From contig CAJKOW010000038.1 of the NCBI GenBank assembly GCA_905201685.1, forward strand, positions 1 to 18,564: a stretch of 18,564 nucleotides of DNA, in the 5' to 3' direction. The translations under genes and the position numbers were made by a program. The DNA is from an uncultured Bacteroides sp. (lineage in GTDB: Bacteria > Bacteroidota > Bacteroidia > Bacteroidales > Bacteroidaceae). Below are positions 1 through 8,388 of this stretch, piece by piece; within the stretch, counting starts at the first letter, position 1, and each line of letters starts with the position of its first letter. The notes under the pieces were generated by a model. That model was not told the origin of the DNA. It saw nothing but the letters and a program-made list of their open reading frames with translations, and ran no database searches.

Positions 1-50
1 TAAATACAATAATAATAATCAATTAATTAATCTTAAAAATTAGACACACA

Positions 51-869
51 ATGAAAAAGTTATTTGCAATTGTTGCTGTGATGGGAGTCTTAACATTTGG
101 CTCTACTCAACTTGCTCAGGCTCAAGACGCTCCTGCAGCTGAACAAACTGAACAAGCTGCTCCTGCAGCTGTAGATGAAGCTGCTTCTGCTGATGCCGCT
201 GCTCCTGCAGCCGTTGAAGCAACAGAAGGTGGTATTCACAAGGAATTGAAGACGAAGTTTATCGAAGGTTCTGCATTCTTCATGAGTTTCGTTGCTATTG
301 CATTGATTATCGGTCTTGCATTCTGCATTGAACGTATCATTTATCTGAGTTTGGCTGAAATTAATACGAAGAAGTTCCTTGCTGCCATCGAAGCTGCTAT
401 GGAAAAAGGTGATGTAGAAGCTGCTAAGGACATCGCTCGTAACACAAGAGGTCCTATCGCATCTATCTATTATCAAGGTCTGATGAGACTTGACCAAGGT
501 TTGGATGTTGTTGAAAAATCAGTTGTATCTTACGGTGGCGTTCAGGCCGGTTATCTGGAAAAAGGTTGCTCTTGGATCACACTGTTCATCGCCATGGCAC
601 CGTCTTTGGGATTCTTGGGTACTGTAATCGGTATGGTTCAGGCATTCGATAAGATCCAACAAGTAGGTGATATCTCTCCGACGGTTGTAGCAGGTGGTAT
701 GAAGGTGGCCTTGATTACTACTATCTTCGGTTTGATCGTTGCTTTGATTCTGCAGGTGTTCTACAACTATATCCTGACAAAGATTGAAGCTTTGACAAGT
801 GAAATGGAAGACTCTTCTGTTACACTGTTGGATATGGTTATTAAATATGAACTGAAATACAAAAAATAA
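51..869 (+). CDS. exbB: ExbB/TolQ/MotA-family proton channel protein
   Basis: This is the inner-membrane proton channel of the ExbB-ExbD motor, which passes proton-motive force to TonB for outer-membrane transport. The 272-residue protein begins with a cleavable-looking signal (hydrophobic to about residue 24, AQA before Q25). An Ala/Pro/Glu-rich low-complexity stretch follows to about residue 60. Three membrane segments lie near 74-98, 173-196 and 216-241. The TM2 region (WITLFIAMAPSLGFLGTVIG) and the VAGGMKVALITTIFGLIVA stretch are the conserved ExbB/TolQ core. It is the first gene of a tight plus-strand operon, 15 bases before the next gene. The 50 bases upstream are very A+T-rich and show no clear -7 box, so the promoter may lie outside the window. 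The signal plus acidic Ala/Pro linker is longer than in E. coli ExbB. The assignment to TonB rather than Tol is inferred from the neighbouring ExbD pair. Confidence 0.93.
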   Translation: MKKLFAIVAVMGVLTFGSTQLAQAQDAPAAEQTEQAAPAAVDEAASADAAAPAAVEATEGGIHKELKTKFIEGSAFFMSFVAIALIIGLAFCIERIIYLSLAEINTKKFLAAIEAAMEKGDVEAAKDIARNTRGPIASIYYQGLMRLDQGLDVVEKSVVSYGGVQAGYLEKGCSWITLFIAMAPSLGFLGTVIGMVQAFDKIQQVGDISPTVVAGGMKVALITTIFGLIVALILQVFYNYILTKIEALTSEMEDSSVTLLDMVIKYELKYKK

Positions 870-884
870 TAATATATCTGCGAT

Positions 885-1367
885 ATGAAAATTAAAATTC
901 AAAAAGTTTCAGGTAGTGTACTATTGGTAATGCTTCTCATTACGGTGGTAATACTGGGACTCTTCTTCTTCGGAGGGGAAACTCCGGTAGCCCAACGGGT
1001 GGTCGCAGATACTTCTATGTCAGAACCTGCACAGACAGACGCACTGATTTATTGGATGTATATTTTGCTTGCTATTACTATACTTATCACAATATTAGGT
1101 GCTATCTTCCAGTTTGGAGCTAAGTTCGTTGAGTCTCCTAAATCAGCGATTAGATCCTTGGTTGGACTTATTTTGATAGTTTTGCTGTTGGTTGTGACCT
1201 ATTCAGCTGGTAGTGGTGTTCCCTTGGTAATACCAGGTTATGATGGTACGGAAAACGTGCCGTTCTGGTTGAAGATTACTGATATGTTCTTGTATTCTAC
1301 TTACATCATGATGGCAGTGCTCGTCCTGCTGATTGTAGGTTTCGGAATTGCGAAGAAATTTAAATAA
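885..1367 (+). CDS. Four-helix inner-membrane protein of the ExbB-ExbD operon
   Basis: This 160-residue protein has no named function that I recognise. It is strongly hydrophobic, with four predicted membrane helices near residues 9-28, 54-77, 88-108 and 137-157. Short charged ends (MKIKIQK and AKKFK) suggest cytoplasmic termini. It has no obvious catalytic motif. It sits between exbB (15 bases upstream) and the first exbD (16 bases downstream), and the same arrangement is common in Bacteroidota, so it is very likely an accessory subunit or assembly factor of the motor. That role is inferred from position and membrane character only. Confidence 0.8.
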   Translation: MKIKIQKVSGSVLLVMLLITVVILGLFFFGGETPVAQRVVADTSMSEPAQTDALIYWMYILLAITILITILGAIFQFGAKFVESPKSAIRSLVGLILIVLLLVVTYSAGSGVPLVIPGYDGTENVPFWLKITDMFLYSTYIMMAVLVLLIVGFGIAKKFK

Positions 1368-1383
1368 TTAGGGAGTAGAAAAA

Positions 1384-1974
1384 ATGGCAAAAAGAAAAAG
1401 AAGTACACCCGAAATCAACTCAAGTTCAACGGCTGACATGGCTTTCTTGCTGCTTATTTTCTTCTTGATCACGACTTCTATGGACACTGACCGTGGATTG
1501 GCAAGGCAGTTGCCGCCACCGCCAGAGCAAGAACAAAAGAATGAAGATGTCAAGTTGAAGGAGCGTAATGTATTGCAAGTCTTCTTGAACTTACAAGATC
1601 AGTTGATGTGTGGTAATGACTATATTAGCGTTGATCAACTGCGTGATAGAGCTAAGGAATTCATTGCTAATCCGAATAACGATGAAAAACTTCCTGAAAA
1701 ATATGCGGTAGAAGTACCGTTTTTTGGAACGGTTCAGGTGACGGAAAAGCATGTTATTTCTTTGCGATGTGACCGTGGTACTTCTTACAAGGCATATATT
1801 GCTGTTCAGAATGAACTCGTTGCTGCATACAATGAGTTGCGTAACGAGGTAGCTCAGGAAAAATGGGGCAAAAATTATGCCGATTTGGATGAAGTACAAC
1901 AAGAAGCAATTCGTAAAATTTATCCTCAGGTGATTTCTGAGGCAGAACCTAAAAAATACGGAGAAAAGAAGTAA
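1384..1974 (+). CDS. exbD: ExbD/TolR-family biopolymer transport protein (first copy)
   Basis: ExbD-type proteins pair with ExbB to form the proton path, with one N-terminal membrane helix and a periplasmic domain. This 196-residue copy has a basic N-terminus (MAKRKRS). A single helix at about 18-36 carries the expected aspartate at its start (SSSTADMAFLLLIFFLITT, D18), the position of the essential proton-carrying Asp in E. coli ExbD. The periplasmic part is longer than in E. coli ExbD (about 141 residues) and has a proline cluster right after the helix (QLPPPPEQEQ) and a Lys/Glu-rich tail. Its stop overlaps the next gene's start by one base (TAATG), so the two ExbDs are probably translationally coupled. 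Confidence 0.93.
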   Translation: MAKRKRSTPEINSSSTADMAFLLLIFFLITTSMDTDRGLARQLPPPPEQEQKNEDVKLKERNVLQVFLNLQDQLMCGNDYISVDQLRDRAKEFIANPNNDEKLPEKYAVEVPFFGTVQVTEKHVISLRCDRGTSYKAYIAVQNELVAAYNELRNEVAQEKWGKNYADLDEVQQEAIRKIYPQVISEAEPKKYGEKK

Positions 1975-2438
1975 TGGGAAAATTTAGTAAATCAGGTAAA
2001 CGCGGAATGCCGGCGTTGAACACTTCTTCTCTGCCAGACCTTATCTTCTCACTGTTGTTCTTCTTTATGATTGTAACAACAATGCGTGAGGTAACATTGA
2101 AGGTTGAGTTTAAGGTTCCGCAAGCTACGGAATTGGAAAAGTTGGAGAAGAAGTCGTTGGTTACGTTTATCTATGTAGGAAAGCCTACAGCCGAGTTCCG
2201 CAAGAAACTCGGTAACGAGAGTCGTATCCAGTTGAATGACAGCTATGCTGAGGTTTCTGAGATTCAGGATTACATCAATGGTGAACGTGCCAGTATGAAA
2301 GAATCTGATCAGCCTTTTATGACTGTTTCCTTGAAAGTTGACCAAGATACCAAAATGGGTATTGTGACCGATATTAAGGAGGCTCTTCGTAAAGCTTATG
2401 CATTGAAGATTAACTATTCTGCGCAGCTGCGTCAGTAA
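1974..2438 (+). CDS. exbD: ExbD/TolR-family biopolymer transport protein (second copy)
   Basis: This is a second, shorter ExbD paralogue of 154 residues. It has a basic N-terminus and one membrane helix at about 20-40 (SSLPDLIFSLLFFFMIVTT). D22 is the candidate proton-carrying aspartate. A periplasmic domain of about 110 residues ends in a KEALRKAYALKINYSAQ segment of the usual ExbD C-terminal type. It starts inside the previous stop (TAATG, one shared base) and is followed 18 bases later by a strong terminator, so it closes the operon. Two different ExbDs per ExbB suggests a heteromeric periplasmic module. This layout is widespread in Bacteroidota and is not a recent duplication, as the two copies differ strongly after the helix. 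Confidence 0.93.
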   Translation: MGKFSKSGKRGMPALNTSSLPDLIFSLLFFFMIVTTMREVTLKVEFKVPQATELEKLEKKSLVTFIYVGKPTAEFRKKLGNESRIQLNDSYAEVSEIQDYINGERASMKESDQPFMTVSLKVDQDTKMGIVTDIKEALRKAYALKINYSAQLRQ

Positions 2439-2456
2439 TAGCTAACTAACGGATAT

Positions 2457-2500
2457 AAAAAGGTGGTGTATCTTTGTTACACCACCTTTTTTTATTTTTT
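2457..2500 (+). terminator. Rho-independent terminator of the exb operon
   Basis: A perfect 14-bp stem (2457-2470 with 2478-2491, core AGGTGGTGTA/TACACCACCT) encloses a 7-base loop and runs into a T-rich tract to about 2500. It starts 18 bases after the exbD stop. The A-run on the left arm means it could also act on transcripts arriving from the minus strand, where the convergent acetyltransferase gene ends. Confidence 0.93.
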
Positions 2501-2559
2501 TCTCCTTTCTTTTCCTGTTTTAGGTTTAGAATTTGTGGAGTTCCTGATTTCTGTTTTTT

Positions 2560-2611
2560 CTAACTGGGAAAAAATATTTTGCCAGTTAGGCAGATATTTT
2601 TCCCTAACTGG
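2560..2611. repeat. Alternating inverted repeat of CTAACTGG units
   Basis: Three copies of an 8-9 base unit alternate in orientation: CTAACTGG at 2560-2567, CCAGTTAGG at 2582-2590 and CCTAACTGG at 2603-2611. Units 1 and 2 form an imperfect palindrome of about 30 bp with an A/T-rich centre. Units 2 and 3 form a perfect 9-bp inverted repeat, so the middle arm can pair with either neighbour. A run resembling AAAAATAT accompanies each unit. It lies between convergent genes and outside the terminator. Function is unknown. Confidence 0.75.
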
Positions 2612-2635
2612 GCAAGAATATGGATGTATAATCGC

Positions 2636-3172
2636 CTAAAGTTTTGCGTGATACACCTCTTGATGAATCAGACTTCTGATTTCATCATAATCCTTTGCAC
2701 AATCCAATTCTCCACGAACCATCAGATACATGGGGATAGGCGAACAGCCTGGCTTGTATGGCGGCTGGATATACTCTCTTTCCCATAGCTGAAATCCTTG
2801 TCTTTTATAGAATTCAATCCGACGTTTAGCCATCTCTTCTTTGGGCTGTTCTACTTCCAGAACGACGGGTGATTGTAATGTTTCGCAAAGCTTGTTGAGC
2901 ACTGTTTTGCCGTATCCTCCGTTTCGTTGGGTCGGATCGATTGCAAAATGCTCTATGTAATAGAATCGTCCGAAGTCCCAATACGTAATGAAGCCTACGG
3001 GTGTGGTATCATTCAGTATAATGTTGTTGCAGAAGAGTGGATGCGTATCAGTAAATTGCCTTTCTTCTTCCAAATCGCGGTATTCGTCTGTGGGGAATGA
3101 GATTGTCATCAGTTGTTCCATATAGTTGTAATAGTCGGAACTGGAGTCGGTGATACGTTGAAATGTGATCAT
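2636..3172 (-). CDS. GNAT-family N-acetyltransferase
   Basis: This 178-residue protein belongs to the Gcn5-related acetyltransferases, which move an acetyl group from acetyl-CoA to an amine. The N-terminal part (residues 1-60) ends in the strand VGFITYWDFG. Then come YYIEHFAIDPTQR and the motif A pyrophosphate-binding loop R83-N-G-G86-Y-G88 (RxxGxG pattern). After these, FYKRQGFQLW (about 121-130) is the usual GNAT motif B, 'FYxxxGF'. The substrate cannot be told from the sequence. It lies 67 bases downstream of the tetR gene on the same strand. No clear -7 box was found in that gap, so it may be cotranscribed with the upstream genes. Confidence 0.9.
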   Translation of the reverse strand: MITFQRITDSSSDYYNYMEQLMTISFPTDEYRDLEEERQFTDTHPLFCNNIILNDTTPVGFITYWDFGRFYYIEHFAIDPTQRNGGYGKTVLNKLCETLQSPVVLEVEQPKEEMAKRRIEFYKRQGFQLWEREYIQPPYKPGCSPIPMYLMVRGELDCAKDYDEIRSLIHQEVYHAKL

Positions 3173-3239
3173 ACTGTACTTTTCTTAGTGAATATTATGG
3201 TATTGTTTTTGGTTTACGTGTGGTTGGGGGACGGGGCAG

Positions 3240-3869
3240 CTATTGCTTGTCCACACTCAGCAGGTTTACCATCTGGCTTATGATGTAGGGCTTCCATTGT
3301 TGCAGGACGGACTGGAATGTTTCTTCTTCTTCCATCATTGTTTTGACGACTAATCCTCTGGAGATAAACGGAAATGTTAAGGCACTGTAAAAGGTAAAGA
3401 ATACAATGCGTAGCGGGACTTGCCGTATGTTTCCGTTAGCCATTTCTTCCTGCAGGCATTGCTTCAGTTCTTCAAAGAAATGCTCGACATTGAGGTTGGA
3501 AAAAGTCTTTATCAGAAAGTCTGTATCGCGGTTTATCTCTCTTGCCAGAAACAACGGCAGATACGGATTCTCTTGTAGTAGCTGATAGTACATGTCTATA
3601 ATCTGTTCGACCCGTTGTGCAATTGTCTGGTCGCTCATCTGCATGATATTCAGAAAGCGGGGAATAATAGAGTCGATGATCATGCTGAATACAGCGTTGA
3701 ACAGCTTGTCTTTCGTCCGGAAATAATAGTGCAGACCGGGACGGTTGATGCCGACCCGTTCTGCTATTTCGCTCATGCTGGCGTCAGTGTAGCCCTTTTC
3801 CATGAATACGTTTTTGGCTACTACGATGATTCTTTCTTCCACGTTCGGATTATGGGTTTCTGCAGGCAT
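3240..3869 (-). CDS. TetR/AcrR-family transcriptional regulator
   Basis: This 209-residue protein has the N-terminal TetR DNA-binding domain. Helix-turn-helix residues 31-50 (SMSEIAERVGINRPGLHYYF) are followed by the typical RTKDKLFNAVF helix. The rest is an all-helical ligand-binding and dimerisation domain whose ligand is unknown. Its start is 7 bases from the stop of the 1399-residue activase upstream, so the two are almost certainly cotranscribed. TetR proteins often repress their own operon, so it probably controls the activase gene in response to a small molecule. An acyl-CoA or acid related to the activase reaction would fit, but that is inference. No convincing palindromic operator was seen upstream of the activase. 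Confidence 0.93.
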   Translation of the reverse strand: MPAETHNPNVEERIIVVAKNVFMEKGYTDASMSEIAERVGINRPGLHYYFRTKDKLFNAVFSMIIDSIIPRFLNIMQMSDQTIAQRVEQIIDMYYQLLQENPYLPLFLAREINRDTDFLIKTFSNLNVEHFFEELKQCLQEEMANGNIRQVPLRIVFFTFYSALTFPFISRGLVVKTMMEEEETFQSVLQQWKPYIISQMVNLLSVDKQ

Positions 3870-3876
3870 GGTCTCT

Positions 3877-6800
3877 TTATTTTAAGTGGTCAATGAACAG
3901 CAGAAGTCGATTCGTAATGTTGACGTCGCTTACACCACTGTCAAAATCGAGAGACAGCAGGTTCAGTTCGGGGAAGAACGACTTGATTCGTTTCTCTATG
4001 CCTTTGGAAACAATATGGTTGGCAATGCATCCGAATGGCTGTAAGCTGACAACGTTGTAGATGCCCTGTCGTGCGTATGACATGATTTCGGCCGGCAGTA
4101 GCCAACCCTCGCCGAATTGCGCATTCAGTGAGATGACCTTTCCTGCTTCGCCTGCTTCTTCGAAAATGTCTTTGAAAGGCAGGAAGTAGCGGAATTCTGC
4201 TCCTACTTTGTTGAACTTCTCGATTTGTTTGCCTACAATCTTATAGGCAGCCTTGTAAACGATATCAGGCAGTACCTGTTGTTGAATGCAGGACTCTACC
4301 CTGACTTTCCGGTTTACGAAATTCTGCATGAAGAAGTCACAGAGTACCGACGGAACCACTTCGATGCCTCTCTCTATCAGCCAGTCTATTACATGCTTAT
4401 GGGCGAATGGGTTGAACTTCAGGAAGATTTCACCTACTACGCCTACTTGGGGACAATCGATGTCGCGGCATATGTTGTTGAATTCCTTGGCGGCTTGCGA
4501 CAGGTATTCTGGCAGTTCCTTGGTCCGGTATTCACGTATCAGTCTTTCGCCTTCGTGCAGGTATTTGTCGCGCAGGTGTGCGGCCTGACCCGGTTTCTTC
4601 TCGCGTACGGCAGCAGCATAGTAGAACTTGGCGATGCAATCACTGTATAAGATAGTGCGCAAGGCTACCGGCAGCATTTTCAGCCAGTTCACTTTGAATC
4701 CTGGCTGCCTGCTGTCCAAGGAATTGCCGAATGTCAGTGAAATGACGGGTGTCGAAGGATAGCCTGCCTCTTCGAGTGCCTTCTTTATCAGGGGGATATA
4801 ATTGCTGGCACGGCATTGTCCTCCGGTCTGTGTCATGGCAACAATGGTTTGCTCGGGAGCGTACTTGCCGCTCTTGAAGGCTTTGATTACGTCGCCCACA
4901 ATCAGTGTGGCGGGGTAGCAAACTTCATTGTTGGCATACTTCAGTCCCCATTCACAGGATTCGGTGTTGCTGAGCGGAAGGTTGTCCACATCGTATCCGG
5001 CCAAGTGCATGGCGGCCGGGATCAGAGGGGAGATAAATGGTGTGAAGTAGGGTACCAGGATCTTTTTGGTGCGCAGGTCATTGGAAGTAACTGTTGCCGG
5101 TGTAAAGCTCCTGGGAGTTGTTGGGTCGGAAGCGTTGTATTCATGGAACAGTTTCATGCTTTCGATCAGTGAGCGGACACGTAGTTTCATTGAACCGATG
5201 TTGTTGATGTCATCCAGCTTGAGCAGGGTGAAGGTCTTTCCGTTGCGTATCAGTACGTCGCGCACTTCATCTACCAGAAAAGCATCGGGACCGCAACCGA
5301 ACGAGGTCATTTCAACAAACTGCACATCACTGCCTTGCGTCACACTCCATTGGGCAGCTTTTAGGATACGGTTCGGGTACGACCATTGCGGCAGGAAGTG
5401 GATATCGTTTTCGACCTGTGCGGTCTGTTCGCGGACAATGTCGTCTGTGATGACGTTGATGCCCATATCAGACAGTATTTCCGAGATTTTGTGCTGAATC
5501 AGGGTGTCTGTGTGGTAAGGGCGTCCGGCCAATAGAATGGCCCAACGTTTTTCTTTTTTAGTTTGTTCCAGCAGCTGTTTGTTGTAGGTTGCCAAGGTAT
5601 GTGCATATTCCTCTTGTGCCCTGATGGCTTTGTCCATGGCTTCTTTGACGGTGTTTTCACCGACTCCCAGTCCTTTCAGATACTTGATGCATTGCTTGTA
5701 CAGCAGTTTAGGATCTTTGAACGAGATGGCCGGTGAGTCGATGGGGATTCCTGAGTTCTGGACACTTTTTATTACTTCCGAATAGCCGGTTACGATGGGG
5801 CAGTTGTAGCTGTTCTGTTCATCGCCTTTTCGTTCGAAGATGACAAAAGGCAGGAAGATGCGGTCAACTTTCCGGTCAATCAGGTTTTGTACATGAGCGT
5901 GTACCAACTTGGCCGGAAAGCAGATGTTGTCTGACATAACCATGCGTGCGTTGCGCTCGTATGCACGGAAATCCGACTCGTCGGACAGGCAAACCTGAAT
6001 GCCGCATGCGGTGAACAGTGCGTGCCAGAAGGGGAAGTTCTCGTACATGTTCAGGCTGCGGGGGATTCCGAGTGTCAGCAGCGGATGCTCCACTTGTTCT
6101 TGGGCGCGTCCGAAGAGCAGTCCGTTCTTGAAGCGGTAGGCATTCTCGCCCGGTTGTTCTTTGGAACCGTTGGTGAATACTTTCTCGCACCGGTTGCCCG
6201 AATAGTAATCCTTTCCGTTGGCAAAGCGGTAACGGAATACCTGGCATTGATTGTTGCAGCCTTTGCAGTGCAGTTCGTGCGTCGAGTAGTCGGCTTGCGA
6301 CAGTATATTGTCCAACGTGACATCGGTATTGCTGTAGTGTTGTGCATAAAGGGCACAGCCGAAGGCACCCATCAGTTCAGGGATATCGCAACGGATGACC
6401 TCCGTCTCGGTCAGTCGTTCCAGAGCACGTACCACAGCATCGTTGCGCATGGTTCCGCCTTGCACAACGATGTGATGTCCCAGTTCCGAAACATCTTTCA
6501 GTTTCAGTACCTTATACAGGCAGTTTTTAACGACGGAATAGGCCAGTCCGGCAGCAATGTCGTCAACGGTTGCTCCTTCGCGCAGAACCTGTTTTACTTT
6601 GGAGTTCATAAACACCGTGCATCTGGAGCCCAAGTCGCTGGGTTGCGACGAATGGCAGGCGGCTAACGAGAAGTCGTGTGCCGTGTATCCCAATGTGTTG
6701 GCAAAGGTTTCGATGAAAGAACCGCATCCCGAAGAACAGGCTTCGTTGATTTCGATGCGGTTGATGATGCCGTTGTCAACGAATATAGCTTTCATGTCCT

Positions 6801-8076
6801 GACCGCCGATGTCGAGGATAAAGGAAACATCTTTATCCAAATAGTGGGCGGCAACGTAGTGGGCGATGGTCTCTACAATGCCCGTATTGAGTTGGAACGC
6901 TGCTTTAATCAGGTCCTCACCGTAGCCGGTTGAACAACTGCCCTTGATGTTCAGGGTGGTGTGGTGCGCTGCACATTGCTCCTTAAGCTGATTCAGTCCT
7001 TCGGCCACAGTCTCTATGGCGTGTCCGCCATTGGGTTTATAGTAAGTGAACAGAATGTTGCGGTCGGTGTCGATAGCCACAATTTTGGTGGTCGTCGAAC
7101 CGGAGTCGATACCTATAAACACATCCTGTTTTCCCGGCTTCAGCTCTGTCCTGCCCAATTGGTGAGTGGATATTCGCTTTGTCCAGCTTGCATAGTCTGT
7201 ACGGTCGGCAAAAATCGGTTTCAGTCGGCACGAATTGTAGTTCTGATTCGTTTCAGAAGCCAGCCGCTTTATCAGTTCAGACAGGTTGTAGGTTTCATCC
7301 TTCTCGCTTCTGGACAGGGCTGCTCCTGTAGCAGGCAACAGCGTTCCTTCCTTGGGCAGAACCATCTCGTCATCGCGCAAGTGCATGTATTCGGCAAAGG
7401 CTTTGCGCAGGGCAGGTATGAAGGTCAGCGGACCGCCACAAAACAGAATGGGTGCCTTGATGTCCCATCCGTGGGCTAAGGTAATGATGGTCTGTACGGC
7501 TACGGCATGAAAGATGGAGGCTGCAATGTCTTCGCGACTGACATTTTTGGCTACCAGGTTCTGAATATCGGTTTTGCAGAAAACTCCGCAGCGTGAGGCT
7601 ATCGGGTAAACACGTTTTGCTTTCAGTGCCAGCTGATTCAGTTGGTCCACATCCGTTCCCAGAATGACGGCCATCTGGTCGATGAAGGCGCCTGTACCTC
7701 CCGCACAGTTGCCGTTCATGCGCAGATCGGCCGCTTCGCCATGTTCGAAGAATACGATTTTGGCATCTTCACCACCGATGTCTATCATCGAGGCAACGTT
7801 GGGGTAGTCTTTTTGGATGGCTCGGGTAGCGGCAACCACTTCTTGAATGAATGGTAACGAATGGCGTTCGGACATTCCCATGCCTACCGAACCGGTTATG
7901 CAAATGCTGACATCGGCATCACCTTTTTCCTGTAATAACTCATTGAGCGTATCTATTACGACTTCCCGGGCTTTTGCGTGATGTCTTTTATATCTTGAAA
8001 ACAGTTCATTCTCCTGCTCGTCCAATGCCACGATTTTGACGGTTGTCGAGCCTACATCAATACCTATTTTAAACAT
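3877..8076 (-). CDS. Giant 2-hydroxyacyl-CoA dehydratase activase-related protein (two ASKHA ATPase domains fused to HgdB-like domains)
   Basis: This 1399-residue fusion belongs to the BadF/BadG/BcrA/BcrD/HgdC activase superfamily. Such ATPases push one electron at very low potential onto a partner Fe-S enzyme. Domain 1 (about 1-260) has the phosphate loop DVGSTTVK, GGEDAK, and both cluster cysteines: C124 (NGNCAGGTG) and C163 (SRCGVF). Domain 2 (about 318-585) repeats them: DSGSTTTK, GGQDMK, C447 (EACSSGCG), C486 (SRCTVF). A linker has C604-x2-C607-x3-C611 and C630, a likely metal or Fe-S site. Residues about 660-1399 resemble DUF2229/HgdB-type dehydratase regions, with candidate cluster cysteines C719 (NICFPAK), C928 (FGCGPDA), C1041, C1053 (VCYPA), C1088 and C1350 (PFGCIAN). 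It is first in an operon with the TetR gene. No separate dehydratase subunit or dedicated electron donor is in the window. The substrate is unknown; relation to double-cubane-cluster ATP-dependent reductases is a plausible reading. Confidence 0.9.
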   Translation of the reverse strand: MFKIGIDVGSTTVKIVALDEQENELFSRYKRHHAKAREVVIDTLNELLQEKGDADVSICITGSVGMGMSERHSLPFIQEVVAATRAIQKDYPNVASMIDIGGEDAKIVFFEHGEAADLRMNGNCAGGTGAFIDQMAVILGTDVDQLNQLALKAKRVYPIASRCGVFCKTDIQNLVAKNVSREDIAASIFHAVAVQTIITLAHGWDIKAPILFCGGPLTFIPALRKAFAEYMHLRDDEMVLPKEGTLLPATGAALSRSEKDETYNLSELIKRLASETNQNYNSCRLKPIFADRTDYASWTKRISTHQLGRTELKPGKQDVFIGIDSGSTTTKIVAIDTDRNILFTYYKPNGGHAIETVAEGLNQLKEQCAAHHTTLNIKGSCSTGYGEDLIKAAFQLNTGIVETIAHYVAAHYLDKDVSFILDIGGQDMKAIFVDNGIINRIEINEACSSGCGSFIETFANTLGYTAHDFSLAACHSSQPSDLGSRCTVFMNSKVKQVLREGATVDDIAAGLAYSVVKNCLYKVLKLKDVSELGHHIVVQGGTMRNDAVVRALERLTETEVIRCDIPELMGAFGCALYAQHYSNTDVTLDNILSQADYSTHELHCKGCNNQCQVFRYRFANGKDYYSGNRCEKVFTNGSKEQPGENAYRFKNGLLFGRAQEQVEHPLLTLGIPRSLNMYENFPFWHALFTACGIQVCLSDESDFRAYERNARMVMSDNICFPAKLVHAHVQNLIDRKVDRIFLPFVIFERKGDEQNSYNCPIVTGYSEVIKSVQNSGIPIDSPAISFKDPKLLYKQCIKYLKGLGVGENTVKEAMDKAIRAQEEYAHTLATYNKQLLEQTKKEKRWAILLAGRPYHTDTLIQHKISEILSDMGINVITDDIVREQTAQVENDIHFLPQWSYPNRILKAAQWSVTQGSDVQFVEMTSFGCGPDAFLVDEVRDVLIRNGKTFTLLKLDDINNIGSMKLRVRSLIESMKLFHEYNASDPTTPRSFTPATVTSNDLRTKKILVPYFTPFISPLIPAAMHLAGYDVDNLPLSNTESCEWGLKYANNEVCYPATLIVGDVIKAFKSGKYAPEQTIVAMTQTGGQCRASNYIPLIKKALEEAGYPSTPVISLTFGNSLDSRQPGFKVNWLKMLPVALRTILYSDCIAKFYYAAAVREKKPGQAAHLRDKYLHEGERLIREYRTKELPEYLSQAAKEFNNICRDIDCPQVGVVGEIFLKFNPFAHKHVIDWLIERGIEVVPSVLCDFFMQNFVNRKVRVESCIQQQVLPDIVYKAAYKIVGKQIEKFNKVGAEFRYFLPFKDIFEEAGEAGKVISLNAQFGEGWLLPAEIMSYARQGIYNVVSLQPFGCIANHIVSKGIEKRIKSFFPELNLLSLDFDSGVSDVNITNRLLLFIDHLK

Positions 8077-8105
8077 ATTTCTGTGTTTTACACCTTTGTC
8101 AGACG

Positions 8106-8113
8106 CAAAAGTA
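8106..8113 (-). promoter_or_regulatory. -7 promoter box of the activase-tetR operon
   Basis: Read on the minus strand this is TACTTTTG, a full match to the Bacteroides -7 consensus TAnnTTTG, 29 bases before the activase ATG. The leader would be about 20-25 bases. No TTTG is seen at the -33 spacing, so the promoter may be weak or need an activator. Confidence 0.6.
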
Positions 8114-8388
8114 AGGAACCTGTTTGATTAAGAATGAGAAGAGAATTAACAATTAACATTATTTATTTTAGTTTCGCGAATAGCGGATGCAAGGGAGGAA
8201 AAACAAATATTGAGGGGCGAAAACTCGAGAAGCTTTCGAACGGGGAAGAAAGTATCAAAATGTCATCCAGATAGGGCTATAGAATGTGATAAAATTGTTA
8301 TTGACTGTTCAAAAAGAAGGACCCTAACCCGATTGGAAGCAAACAGACTGTTAAATGCGGAATACGTTTCGTGTAAAGAATCGAATGG
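8114..8388. other. Intergenic region without a recognised gene
   Basis: This is the middle of the 382-base gap between the activase start and the M64 peptidase terminator. It is A+T-rich, with a short direct repeat AATTAAC at about 8142-8156. One open frame on the plus strand (8210-8455, TTG start after a GGAGG-like stretch) runs through the peptidase terminator hairpin and has no recognisable protein features. I treat it as non-coding. Confidence 0.5.
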
